Origin: Saccopteryx bilineata
Lineage: Eukaryota; Chordata; Mammalia; Chiroptera; Emballonuridae
Reading direction: 5' to 3'
Assembly: GCF_036850765.1 (NCBI RefSeq)
Contig: NC_089493.1
Span: forward strand, 185,537,140-185,601,139
Length of the DNA: 64,000 nucleotides
This document shows, piece after piece, positions 10,671 through 21,706 of this stretch. Every line of letters starts with the position of its first letter. Position 1 is the stretch's first letter. The notes under the pieces were generated by a model. The model had not been told where the DNA came from, did not search any database, and saw only the letters and a list, made by a program, of their open reading frames with translations. The position numbers and the translations under genes are program-made.

Positions 10671-10803
10671 TAAAGACTTTATTTATTCATTTTAGAGAAG
10701 AGAGAAGGAGTAGAGAGAGAAAGAGGGAGAGAGAGAGAGAAGAGGGGAGGAGCAGGAAGCATCAACTCCCATATGTGCCTTGACCAGGCGAGCCCAGGAT
10801 TTT
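10671..10803 (-). mobile_element. Family C SINE, left (tail) part, split by an L1
   Basis: GA-rich body and T-rich tail of a minus-oriented family C SINE. The head resumes at 11697. The outer target duplication 'caacgttttgttttgttttt' is at 10651-10670 and 11772-11791. Confidence 0.9.
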
Positions 10804-11696
10804 TTTTTTTCTTTTAATAATTTTATTTTTTAATGGGGTGGCACATATACACTATGGAATACTACTCAGCCATAAGAAATGATGACATCGGATCATTTAC
10901 AGCAAAATGATGGGATCTTGATAACATTATACAAAGTGAAATAAGTAAATCAGAAAAAACCAGGAACTGCATTATTCCATACGTAGGTGGGACATAAAAG
11001 TGAAACTGAGAGACATTGATAATGTAAGGTATTTTTCCCCACTGAGAAGGAAGGAAGAGGCTAGAGCCACAAAGTGTGGAATAGCAGACGGCTTTATTGA
11101 GTACAGAGCACACACCCCACCCAGCAAGGTTCCCTGGCCCCAAGGAAAGAAAGAGAGATGGAGGTGCAAGATGGAGGCTAGGGAAGTTACACGGATTAAA
11201 CCGCATGGGAGATATTTAAAGGGTCCCTCTAGGGAAGTGGAGCTACTACGACGTGGTGAAATTTCACTGGCTGGCAGATGATCGCTTCTTTCCAAGTGGT
11301 TCCTGGGAAGCTTCCTTTGGCGGGCTTGATTGTGGGCGGTCCTAGCCAAAGTGGGCGGGTCTGAGTTACCCACGTGACCATCCCTCTATGCACCGACCTT
11401 ACAGATAAGAGTGTGGTGGTTAGGGGCTGGAGGAGAGGGAGAGGGAAAGTGGAAGGGGGAGAGGGAGGGGCACAAAGAAAACTAGATAGAAGGTGACAGA
11501 GGACAATCTGACTTTAGGTGATGAATATGCAACATAAGTGAACGACAAGATAATCTGGACTTGTTATCTTTGAATATATGTATCCTGATTTATTGATGTC
11601 GCCCCATTAAAAATAAAATTATTTAGAGAAAAAAAAATAGATGACTGGATAAAGAAGATGTGGCACATATACACTATGGAATATTACTCAGCCATA
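10804..11696. mobile_element. L1 3'-end insertion with twin-priming inversion
   Basis: Inserted in the SINE with duplication 'agcccaggatttt' (about 10791 and 11697). The left 35 bp is a minus-strand L1 3' terminus with poly-T. From about 10838 the sequence switches to plus-strand L1 ORF2 end plus 3' UTR, to an A-run near 11630, and then restarts with ORF2 sequence (11638-11698). The 39-bp block at 10838-10876 recurs at 11660-11698 with one mismatch, so the source RNA seems to have held two L1 3' units in tandem. No functional ORF remains. Confidence 0.8.
11023..11403 (-). mobile_element. Solo LTR of an endogenous retrovirus (381 bp)
   Basis: Ends TGTAAGGT...ACCTTACA with 5-bp target duplication GATAA (11018-11022, 11404-11408). 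On the minus strand there is an A/T-rich TATA-like CTTTAAATA (about 11213-11221) and an AATAAA signal (11093-11098) about 70 bp before the LTR end, a gammaretrovirus-like layout. No internal viral genes remain; the provirus was lost by LTR-LTR recombination. It sits inside the L1. Confidence 0.88.
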
Positions 11697-11771
11697 AGCC
11701 CAGGATTTTGAACCGGCGACCTCAGCATTTCAGGTTGACGCTTTATCCACTGCGCCACCACAGGCCAGGCA
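11697..11771 (-). mobile_element. Family C SINE, right (head) part
   Basis: Head half of the SINE split by the L1, with 'tatccactgcgccaccacag' (reverse complement of the tRNA-like head). Confidence 0.9.
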
Positions 11772-11799
11772 CAACGTTTTGTTTTGTTTTTCTAGAGGG

Positions 11800-11935
11800 C
11801 CGGCATGGAAGTATTCTTATTCCTATTTCAGAGATGCAGAAATTGAGCCTAAGGAATAACTGATAACTTTCCTAAGGTCACCTGGGCTGTAATGGCCGAG
11901 CTGGGATTTGAACCTGGGATTAGTCTCCACTATAC
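11800..11935 (+). repeat. MIR SINE
   Basis: Good match to the MIR core and 3' half: 'cagagatgcagaaattgagc', 'aaggtcacctgggctg', 'gagctgggatttgaacctgg'. Confidence 0.8.
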
Positions 11936-12889
11936 CTGTGCTGTTGACCTCATGATACATGATCCGACAGAGCACGGAGCACTTCCTTTAATAGTCTCAC
12001 TTATTTCAAGGGAGTAGATTCAGCCATGGGAGGGTCTGTTTCACAGGGCTGAGATATTTTCTCGAAAGACCTCTTTCAGAATTAACTGATATTTCCTTAT
12101 TCTTAAATCTTTTCAAACTCTGGGTAGTCTGAACATTGTTTCAGTGACCAAACTAGAACCAAACTCGGAGCTATGGAGACGGGCCAGGGCAGTGGCAAGG
12201 TTCAGAGGGCTGGGTCCTAGAACAGCCTTCCCGAGAATCCTCTGGACATCACGGCTCTGTTGTGTTAGATGTCGGCTCAGTCTTACCTGGAAGTAACTCA
12301 GTTCCTTCGATTTGTGGGCAGAAATTGATCCTGGCTACGTTTTATGTATTTTTTCACTTTCCTTATTGAAATATAGGCCTTGTTACTTGGGTCATTTCTG
12401 TCAAAGCTAAACAATTTCTAGGCTAGTGAAAAATTTGAGCATTACTGTTTTATGGACAAATTTATAAAACTGTCAGCTTTCGAGATGGTATATTTTTATA
12501 TGTGGGTTTTTCTCAGAAAAGCCCACCCCCCCGCCTTTTACATAGTTTATTACACACCTTTTACCTCCGTGATATCCCTGGCGACTGTGTACAATTCATC
12601 CAGTTTCTCTTATTCCCATTACAAAGAGCAAAAGGAATAAAGGCGGTGGAAAGGCTTGAGAACAGCCAGGTCCTGGGAGAAACTGGCAGGCACCGCTCAA
12701 TTATTGGTTTAGGGAAAGCACTTCTAAATCCTTGTTTGGATGGGAAGGATGGAGATGTGAAATTTGGGAGGTGTTCGGATCCAGATGGTTTTCTTGTTCC
12801 CTTGCAAGTCTACATTTTTTTTTTTTCTTTTGGAGAATGAAGACAGAAAAATGATTTTGGTTCGCTTCATACAGAGCATCAGTGACTTT
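11936..12889. other. Unassigned DNA
   Basis: No gene or repeat recognised. The ORFs at 12452-12840 run into the following SINE tail region. Confidence 0.4.
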
Positions 12890-12904
12890 AGTCCACCCAT
12901 GTTT

Positions 12905-13314
12905 TTTTTTTTTTTTTTTTTTTTTTTCTGTATTTTTCTGAAGCTGGAAATGGGGAGAGACAGTCAGACAGACTCCCGCATGCGCCCGACCGGGATCCAC
13001 CCGGCACGCCCACCAGGGGGCGATGCTCTGCCCACCAGGGGGCGATGCTCTGCCTCTTCGGGGCGTCACTCTGTTGTGACCAGAGCCACTCTAGTGCTTG
13101 GGGCAGAGGCCGAGGAGCCATCCCCAGCACCCGGGCCATCTTTGCTCCAATGGAGTCTCGGCTGCGGGAGGGGAAGAGAGAGACAGAGAGGAAGGAGAGG
13201 GGGAGGGGTGGAGAAGCAGATGGGCGCTTCTCCTGTGTGCCCTGGCTGGGAATTGAACCCAGGACTTTTGCACGCCAGGGCAACACTCTACCACTGAGCC
13301 AACCGGCCAGGGCC
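12905..13314 (-). mobile_element. Family A SINE with two exact CTCF-like cores
   Basis: Minus-oriented. Target duplication 'agtccaccyatgtttt' (12890, 13315). It holds two exact copies of the 13-mer CCACCAGGGGGCG at 13010-13022 and 13032-13044, 22 bp apart in the same direction. The head at the right has pol III boxes. Confidence 0.95.
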
Positions 13315-13330
13315 AGTCCACCTATGTTTT

Positions 13331-14466
13331 GTGTGTACTGCTCTTCGTAATTACTAGTTAGCATATTTGAGTATATATGCACACCTAGATAAAGCATGGC
13401 CAATTTCAAAGCCGGGGTACACATGCAAAGAAGTGTTGCTCTAAATAGAGATGCCCAGGGTTGGAAATAACTTTGACAATCTTGTCCTTTCTACCAGGGA
13501 CGTGTTAGTGCCTAGGTGCATGCTTCCCATATTACCTATAAAGTCTAGTCCATTTTTTGGGGGGGATCTCTGTTTTCTTCTATAGTATTTAACTCACGTT
13601 CCATTTTTTTTGGTGCAGTTCTCTACTCCTTGGTTGGCAGATATCCTTACCACAAAAAGGGTTTATAATAGGTCCCTTAACAGGATGAATGGAGAGTTTA
13701 GACCCTTGTCCCCAAATCTGCCCGTACCCTTTGATATAAGACCTTTGGGTTGTTAGTTTGAATTGGAGGGAGGAGTTTGGTTATAAGAAAGGTAACGAGG
13801 AAGAGGAGAAAGAAAAAATCACAAGGGTCTTATTTTCTCTTTTTTTTGTCTTATTCAATGGAATGGCTTTGAAGTCATTGGTTAATGGGCCAATGGTCAG
13901 AAGTTGCTGTCATCTTTTTTTTCTTATTCAAGTCTTTAGGGACAGTGTCCCCAAACAGTGGTGCTTCGGAACCACAGTGTCAGGGACTGGCACAGAGTGG
14001 AAGAGAAGGGAATCTCTCAGCACTGTTTGGTCACCGTTAGGATTGTCATCTTGGAGGAGTCTCTGGAGACTGTGCTCTCCCATGGACACTGGCAGCAGTA
14101 GAATGGATGGTCAGCAACGGCCAGAGGGAAGCTCCAAACACCGGTGGAGGCAGTTGACACAGGAGAGGGAGAACAAGGCAGTTTTGTGTGGGGACCATAG
14201 TTGACACATTGGTTCATGGGCATTCCCTTGGGAGTAACAGTGATTGGAGACTTTTTGAGACCCCTTAAATCATTGAAAATCAGGAGTCAGGTAATCTGTT
14301 CTGCCGACAAGGGAAGAGTTGGTTATATTCAAGTCACGTGTTAATTCATTAAGTTTGGTGAATGTCCAAAATGGCAGGTCAGAAATTTTACCCCTCTTGC
14401 AGGCTAAGAAGTCCTATCCTGCAACAGTTTCATGGAAGCTGCCTGGAAACATGAGACTCCTGGGTA
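13331..14466. other. Low-repeat DNA, no gene identified
   Basis: A 148-codon plus-strand ORF (13758-14204) is low in recognisable features and Lys/Glu-rich at its start. No domain or splice evidence. Confidence 0.4.
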
Positions 14467-14480
14467 GAGACAAAGGACTT

Positions 14481-14870
14481 TTTCTTTTTTTTGTATTTTT
14501 CCAAGGTAAGTAGAGGGGGTGGGGGGTGTAGGGGCAGACAGACAGACTCCAGCATGCGCCCAACTGGGATCCACCCGGCATGCCCACCAGGGGGCGATGC
14601 TTTGCCCATATGGGGGGTTGCTCTGCTGCAACCAGAGCCATTCTTGTGCCTGAGGTGGAGACCATGGAGCCGTCCTCAGCGCCTGGGCCAACTTTGCTCC
14701 AATGGAACCTTGGCTGCAGGAGGGGAAGAGAGAGAGAGAGAGAGAGAAAGGAGAGGGAGAAGGATGGAGAAGCAAATGGGCATTTCTCCTGTGTGCCCTG
14801 ACCAGGAATCAAACCTGGGACTTCTACATGCTGGGCCGATGCTCTACTGCTGAGCCAACCGGCCAGGGCC
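14481..14870 (-). mobile_element. Family A SINE
   Basis: Target duplication 'gagacaaaggactt' (14467, 14871). Single exact CTCF-like 13-mer at 14584-14596. An older, more divergent copy. Confidence 0.93.
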
Positions 14871-15067
14871 GAGACAAAGGACTTCTTTTTCCACAGCTGA
14901 GCAGGAGCTTCATGACCACATTGGTTCCCCTGAGTCTGTAGGATGGTGCAAATACATGCAGTGGGTTTTGTGTCACAGTTAAGGAACACTGAGTTTAGAA
15001 AACCCCAATTTTAAGGGACTGTCAGCAAACCTGACTAAACTTTGCCTCAGAGGGTGATGCTGTCTTT

Positions 15068-15220
15068 CTTTTTTTACTGATTGATTTTAGAGAGAAAGAG
15101 AAAGAAAAAGAAATATTAATTTGTTTTTCCACTTATTTGTGCATTCATTGGTTGATTCCTACATGTGTCCTGACCAGGGATTGAACCCACAAGTTTGGCG
15201 AATCAGAATGATGTTCTAAA
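15068..15220 (-). mobile_element. Family B SINE, left part, split by a hAT MITE
   Basis: Tail and body of a minus-oriented Ves-like SINE, resuming at 15543. Outer duplication approx. 'tgaygytgtcwtt'. Confidence 0.85.
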
Positions 15221-15542
15221 CAAGGGGTCGGGAACCTATGGCTCACGAGCCAGATGTGGCTCCTTTGATGGCTGCATCTGGCTCATAGACAAATCTTTAA
15301 TAAAAATAATAATAATGTTAAAAATATAAAACATTCGCATATATTACAATCCATTCATTTCCTACCACTCATGTTCATGATTGAAGGTGGCTGGAGCCAA
15401 TCACAGCTGTCCTCCTGGACAACACCAAATTTTTATTGGATAATGCATAACATACATGGGTCGTTGTATGGCTCTCACAGAATTACATTTTAAAATATGT
15501 GGTGTTCGTGGCTCTCTCAGCCAAAAAGTTTTCTGACCCTTG
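15221..15542. mobile_element. Non-autonomous hAT MITE, 322 bp
   Basis: Starts CAAGGGGTCGGGAACC and ends TTTTCTGACCCTTG, with the direct repeat 'ttctaaac' on both sides (7-8 bp). Contains 'ggctcacgagccagatgtgg' and the inverted counterpart 'ggctctctcagcc' near the right end. Distinct family from the 3713/57305 elements. Inserted into the B box/anticodon-like part of a SINE, so it post-dates that SINE. Confidence 0.88.
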
Positions 15543-15573
15543 TTCTAAACCAACTGAGCTACCTGGTCAGGGC
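15543..15573 (-). mobile_element. Family B SINE, right (head) part
   Basis: Remaining head, 'ccaactgagctacctggtca', of the SINE split by the hAT element. Confidence 0.85.
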
Positions 15574-15589
15574 TGACGTTGTCATTTCT

Positions 15590-16188
15590 CCGCTGCTCAG
15601 GAAGTCAATCTGTCCTCTACCCCAGAGGGGGATCCTATGTCTTTCAAGGCCGTTAGCTATTCAAACATCCTTGAGAAGACAGTCTAGGAAAAAACTGTCC
15701 ATGCTTCCTTTCAGAAGCCTTCCAGGAATGAGAGAGACCCAGGAACAGTGTCCTCCAACTCTATGTCCTAAAGCCTCATAGTTTTGTAACTATTGCAGAT
15801 AGATTATGGCTCAAGTCAAAGGAGTAGTACCAGCAGTGACAAGTGGGAAAGCATGTTCGGGGCATGCGGTCTCTGTCGGTGTCCTGAGTTATGCCCGCTG
15901 AGGCTTTGCCTCCTGTGGCTGGGATGGGGATGCATTTTGCAGGGCTCTGTCTCTTTCCTCTGATATTTAGCATGCACCTGGCGCAAATGCTTAGAGTCTG
16001 TCCATAATGTTAATAGGTTTCATCTTTGAGAAACAAAGGAAAAGCTTTTGATGAAATGTTCCAGTGACCATTAAAGAGTAGTGACAGGGACCAGAAGATA
16101 TAATATCATAGCCTGTCACTGTAATACGCTGGATGGCTTCAGTAGATTAACTAGGGAATAATGACAAGTCTGTGTGTGAATGAGCGAG
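15590..16188. other. Unassigned DNA
   Basis: No gene or repeat family recognised. Confidence 0.4.
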
Positions 16189-16195
16189 TGTGTGC

Positions 16196-16253
<58 letters not shown>

Positions 16254-16375
16254 AGGAATGAAAAGGAATAGGAGAAGAAGGAGAGTAGGTGGAGGGATGG
16301 AAAGAATGCAGAGGGGGTGCTGGAGAGATGGAAGAAGGGGAGCGGGAGAAAGAGAGGGAGAAGGAGAGGAACAGG
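16189..16375. repeat. (TG)n(AG)n microsatellite and purine-rich tract
   Basis: TG repeats run into about 20 AG units (to about 16245) and then a long degenerate G/A-rich stretch. Polypurine strand could adopt triplex structure. ORFs here are low-complexity artefacts. Confidence 0.9.
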
Positions 16376-17965
16376 GTGCCAGTTGCAGCCCGTATTCAGA
16401 CAGAGTTGAGCACACGTGTGTACTTGGACACATTGGGCTAGTGGAGCTCACTTCAAAGGCATTTCAAAGCCCTAAAATTTATTCTGTCATGCTCTCAAGA
16501 CCTGCAAATGATAACCCAAGCTTATGGGATGGCGATTATCTCGGTAAACATAACATTAGCTTCAGAAACACCTCCTCTGAATTCTGATATCACTTAAGTC
16601 AAGGGCTCAGCAACACAAAGTCCTGAAGGTTTTGTCCATTGGAGGAGAAAAGAAGTCACTATTGTCATTAAGTATTTGAAAACAAAGTGAAAAGAGGAAA
16701 ATAATATATACCTTACAGGAAAAGCCTCTTAGGTCGTTTTTATTTTAAATAGCTCATCTGTTTGGAATTCTTAGGCTAAGGTAGAATAAATGTATTATAA
16801 GAGAGGCTCTCTCGGGCACAGTGTGGTGGCAGCTTATCTGACCGGGGCTGTGGCTCACAGATCACTGTGCCCAGTCAATACTCTATTATTGCAAGTTAAG
16901 TGGTTTGCTACAGTCTTCCACACACAGGGCATTAGAAGCAGTGTTCCCTAATTTCCCAAGCAATAACGGTATAAGCAGTGTGCATTTTTTATTATAAAAA
17001 CTAACAATTGCCTTCACAGAGTTAATGGTTTTCCATATGCCATCAGTACCCAGGAGACTCAGTCATAAATCAGAGCAAAATGAAATGTAAAACGTGCCAA
17101 ATTTTGGCAGAATTAGATTTTCTGTGCAAAGGCTGAGTCTTCAGCTTTGCTTAGAATCAAACTTCAGCTTCCTTCCTGGTGGTTTATTTTTATTTTATTT
17201 AAATGGGTGCGTTGTTTCCTGCTTAAAATGGATTCCAAGTAATTATAACAACAGTCAGTCACAGCATGGGCCTGGGCAGCATTCTTGGCTCCCAGAAGCT
17301 GTCTTCCGCCTGCCTGCCTTTTCGTGCTCACCAGCGTTCCAGGGTTGAGGGTGTGAGAGGCGCAGCCGGGGTTGAGAAGGGCACTGCGAAGGCTGCAGAG
17401 TGAACGATCATTCCTCCTTTCAAATGGCTGCTGTGCGTCCTGTCTGGGAACTCTGTACGGGCCAGAGATCCCTTGGGGAATTGCGTCTCTCCTCATTTTA
17501 CAGTCATTGGAAGGGAAGAAAGGACAGTGGTGGTTCCTGTAGAGGAGGAGAGTTGGTTAGAATGACTTGTCTGCATGTATCAGAAGTCCAGGCCAAGGGA
17601 GGTGGAGGGGAGGGCGCTGGCTTACTGAGAAGGGATGTGGGTGTTCCATTCAGACCCAAGGTGAGTTAGAGCTGCCCGTGCGTGACGGGAAGAGGAGGTT
17701 CAAAGTCAGTCCAGATGACTCATAGTGGTCTCTGTTTTGCTCCTCTCTGCACCGCTGGTCATATCTTCTTGCTGTAGTTGGGCTTTCCTTACATCTTCCA
17801 GAATATGGAGGCCTCACAGCATGGCCTTCATATACCTTCTCAGCCTCAGTGACCACTCCCACCCAGTAGACCAGAGTCAGGCCCAAAGACCTTCAGGAGC
17901 TGGGCCGCCTTGTAATTAATAGGGAGCGATGGACAGTGACAACATGCAGAGTACATTTCTTGCTT
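16376..17965. other. Low-repeat DNA, no gene identified
   Basis: AT-rich 16600-17250, then moderately GC-rich 17260-17700. No repeat family or supported exon. Confidence 0.4.
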
Positions 17966-17980
17966 AAAAGCATTCATACT

Positions 17981-18079
17981 ATCGCTGGCAGGGTAGCTCA
18001 GTTGGTTAGAACATCATCCCAAAGCACAGAAGTTGTGGCTTCGATCCCCAGTGAGGGCACACACAGCAACAGATCGATG

Positions 18080-18120
<41 letters not shown>

Positions 18121-18157
18121 CTCTTTCATTAAAAATCAATCAATAAAAATGTAAAAG
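17981..18157 (+). mobile_element. Family B SINE
   Basis: Head 'gctggcagggtagctcagtt', a B-box-like 'ggcttcgatcccc', a (CT)n body (18082-18117) and A-rich tail. Target duplication 'aaaagcattcawa'. Confidence 0.88.
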
Positions 18158-18171
18158 AAAAGCATTCAAAT

Positions 18172-18606
18172 AAAATCATATTAGTGGCACAACTAAACCT
18201 AGCCACAGTCTGCCTGCTAACTGGCATGTTGAGGTACCAGGTTAAGATCCCTTAACCAGTCTTTCGTAGTGCATATCCCAGATTCAAGAAACACCTAGCT
18301 GCATTAGCAGGGATGGAATTAGGATAAAGCAAGTAAAGCCTCAGGTAGAAAATTTCCTGTGATGCCTAAAAAATGAGTGATCCAGAAAAATAACATTTCA
18401 GTGTGGTATTTTAAAAAAAAAAAAATGCAAAAAAATCCCATGATAAACAAAATGCAAAATTTTCAACAAAGGCAGGATGACTATCAATTTTTCCTCTTGC
18501 TTCAGGCTCCAGTATGGCCGAGGATAGCGCGGCTCACCAGGTGTCTACCTGTAGGTACCTGCTGAGGGATGTTAGAGGAGGAGTCTTTTTTCTTGGACCT
18601 GGTCTG
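18172..18606. other. Unassigned DNA with an A-run
   Basis: Poly-A stretch near 18412-18424. Nothing else recognised. Confidence 0.4.
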
Positions 18607-19010
18607 TGTATTAGTCAGCTCGTGCTGCCATAACAAAAGAGCATAGGCTGGGTAGCCTAAACAGCAGGAATTTCTTTTCTCACAGTTCTAGAAGCTGGAA
18701 GTCAGATCAGGGTTCCAGCTGGTTAGATTCTGGTGAGGCTGTTTTCCTAGCTTACAGACAGTGAGTGGCCTTTGCACTGGGCTGTCACGTGGCCTTTCTT
18801 CTGCGGTTGCCTTGTGTGGAGGGGAGAGGCTGGCTCTCGGCTATCTCTCCCTCTAATCACACTAATCAGACTATGAAGGCCCGCCCTCATGACCTTATCT
18901 AAACCAGAGTACCTCCCAAAGACCCCCCTCTCCAAAAATCATCATGTTGGGGGGTGGTCAGGACGTCAACATGTGAATTTTGAGGAGACTCAAGCATTGA
19001 GTCTATTACA
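18607..19010 (-). repeat. MLT1 (ERVL-MaLR) LTR
   Basis: The plus strand begins 'tgtattagtcagctcgtgct' and contains 'gctgccataacaaaa', 'ttctcacagttctagaagct', ending 'attaca'. This is the reverse complement of the MLT1 LTR consensus, nearly full length. An old eutherian retroelement LTR with no coding sequence. Confidence 0.88.
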
Positions 19011-20345
19011 GCCTCCAAAGATTAGGCATTTACTCCAGACATTCTTAGCTTCCCTTAAGCAATCTTTCTTGGATTTATCAAGTATAGATTAATCTTTAAA
19101 TAAAAAAATTGAGCTGTCTTTTGACAGTTGTGTCAAAACAGAAGCCAAATAAAGTAAGTTAAGGTTTTGTCATTGACTTCTTATTTCAAGGAAGTTGCCA
19201 CAAGAGTCTCTTTTGCAAAGTTGAATTAATCATCAGAAGACTGGCTCAAAGATTTAACTAGAAATTGAAGCTTGGGTGCTTAACCATTTCTGAAACCCCT
19301 GGGACCTGACCAATCATTACTCTTCCCATCCATAAGAAGACAGAAACATTTAGCATATGGTATTTCTTCCTCGTCGAAAATCAATCAGAGTATGTCACTT
19401 TGTGGCTTACTGTAGTCAATCAAAACATTTTGCCTCATTCTTCTAAATGTAAATCTCCTAAAGACTTTTTTTTTGTTCAGAAAGAACTGTCAAATCATTA
19501 AGTGATAGGAATGTTGGTACAGAAAATAAATTCCTTTAGACATTTTATAGGGACTAAAAAATTAGAGAACGCTTTTCTTTTTTATCTTCTCAAGGGCTGT
19601 TTTGGTTTTGATGTTCAAACACCATATTGGGAAACATTTTTACTGTGAATATAATTCTGAAAACACTTCGAGCCCTGACAGTATCTGTCCTGGGCAGCCT
19701 TGTATCAAGCTGACAAAACAGATCCTGAAAAAATAAAGGGAAAAGCCATTTTTTCCCCCCTCAGAATCCTTTATATGCAATTCCCCAGAAACAGCTCAAA
19801 AAAGATAGATACTCTTTTTCTAAAAGGTTGCTGGTTTAGCACTTCCCGACGTCTAAAGGTTGGAATTTCCCACTGGCTCAGCGGAGAGATTTGTATCAGT
19901 TATTTTAAATTCACCTAATAGCACATTTGTGTTTGAGATGAAGCGTGAGTCCCACCAGACCAGGGGGATTGTTCTTAAAAATGGGCCTCCCTCTCCCTCC
20001 TTCCATGTATACCCAGATCTAAAGTGGAGACTTCTCAGTGTTATTCCACAGGTCGATAGGACACCCAGCTCTGGTTCTCTCTAAAGATCATGGCTGGGTG
20101 TACAGCCAGATCTGTGAAGACGGCTGAGTTTTCAGGTCCTTTAGGGAGGCCCTGACTGTAGTCCCCACACCCACGGCCCTTATATCCGTGTGGATGGGAG
20201 TGAGGATGAGGAAGGCGCTGACACACAGAAAGGTACCGGGAAGGTTTATGTAAAACACAGCCAGGTCACACTTGCCCGGTCACATGTGATCTCAGTGTAT
20301 TCACTGCATTTTGTTTTCATTTCTGCCAATATATTTCTCATATTT
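19011..20345. other. Low-repeat DNA, no gene identified
   Basis: No repeat family recognised with confidence; short ORFs only. Confidence 0.4.
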
Positions 20346-20348
20346 ATG

Positions 20349-20351
20349 TCA

Positions 20352-20388
<37 letters not shown>
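20349..20388. repeat. (CA)n microsatellite
   Basis: About 17 CA units with one interruption. Confidence 0.95.
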
Positions 20389-20390
<2 letters not shown>

Positions 20391-20424
20391 GCGGGTCACA
20401 TTTATTATGACTCTTTTTTTAAAA

Positions 20425-21250
20425 AATTAAGACTTTATTTTTAAGAGCAGTTTAAGGTTCACAGCAAAAGTTGAGAGAGGTGCAGAGATTTCTGACACCA
20501 CCCTGCCCCCATGTGGCCTAGCCTCCCTGTTGTAAACACCCCCTCAGAGTGGTACTCCTTTTACAGTTAAACCTACATTGATACATCATAATCACCCTGA
20601 GGCCATAGCTTCCCTTAGGGGCTTGCTCTTGATGCTGTACATTCTATGGGTGTGAGTGAAGGTATATTTGCATGTATCAATCATTACAGTATCATACAGA
20701 GTATTTTAGGACCTAAAAATCTCCCGTGTTCTGCCTAGTCACCCTTTCCTGCCCACCCCAGTCCCTGGAAACCACTGATCTTTTTACTGTCTGCATAGTT
20801 TTGTGTTTTCCAAAATGTCACAGAGTTGGAATCATACAATATGTAGCCTCTAGAGTTTGGCTTCTTCCATTTAGTAACACGCATTTAGTAACAGGTTCCT
20901 CCTTGTCTTTTCCTGTCTTGATAGCTCATTTTTCCCCCCCCCGACACTGAATGCTTTTGGCAATAATGAACAAAATTGCTATAAACATCCATGTGCAGGT
21001 CTTCGTGCAGACGAAAGTTTTAGTTCCTTTGGGTAAGTATCAGTGAGCATGGCTGCTAGATCATATGGTAAGAGTATGTTTAGTTTGATAAGAATTCACC
21101 AAACTGTCCTCCAAAGGGGCTGTGTCATTTTGCTTTCCCACCAGCAAGGAATGGGACTTCCTGGAAGCCCATAGCCTTGCCAGTATTTGGTGTTGTCAGT
21201 GTTCTGGATTTTGTCCATTCTTATAAGTGTGTGGTGGCATCATATATTCT
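20425..21250 (-). repeat. L1M (L1MA/L1MB-like) 3' UTR, antisense
   Basis: The plus strand is the reverse complement of an old eutherian L1 3' region: 'gagcagtttaaggttcacag', 'atacatcataatcaccc', 'gtatcatacagagtatttt', 'cctggaaaccactgatcttt'. Long, collinear, non-coding. Confidence 0.85.
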
Positions 21251-21458
21251 ATCTTGTTTTGAAATCTCTTAGATTTTTATCTCCTCTATCAGCTTCTATG
21301 CGTCTTATAGATGGAGATTACACATGTTTTTCATCCTCGGTTGTTCCTTGTGTAATAATCATTGCATGTAAAGGTCACTCAGAAGTGTGCCGCGTGACTG
21401 CAGATGCTTCATGTGTTTGCATTGTTCAAAAATTCAATCAGGGCTAAGGGGAGAAGTA

Positions 21459-21560
21459 TCATTCATTGACTATTTATGCTAAGCATTTGGCATATAGGCA
21501 CTTTGCCTGTTAATCCTCACAATTGTCTTATTTTGCAAAATCTTCCGAGTTTTATATGTT
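21459..21560 (+). repeat. MIR-like fragment
   Basis: 'attgactatttatgctaagc', then 'ggcacttt' and 'taatcctcacaattgtctta' follow the order of the MIR 5' half. Divergent. Confidence 0.45.
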
Positions 21561-21706
21561 AGCTACTAATTTAATATTAGTACTTGTGGAAGTCAAAACA
21601 GGGCCGGACTGAGGATACCAACTGAAAGTTTCTAACTGTTCTAGTTATGAAGAGTGTTAAGGGATCGCAACTCCTTTTTTCCCAAGTGCCTATTGTAATC
21701 CCTAAT

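Noticed and set aside
13758..14204. 148-codon plus-strand ORF
   Set aside because: Biased, low-complexity N-terminus and no recognised domain; no splice or promoter support.
16180..16451. ORFs of 111-135 codons rich in Arg/Glu or Ser/Leu
   Set aside because: Direct translations of the AG/TG microsatellite and purine tract.
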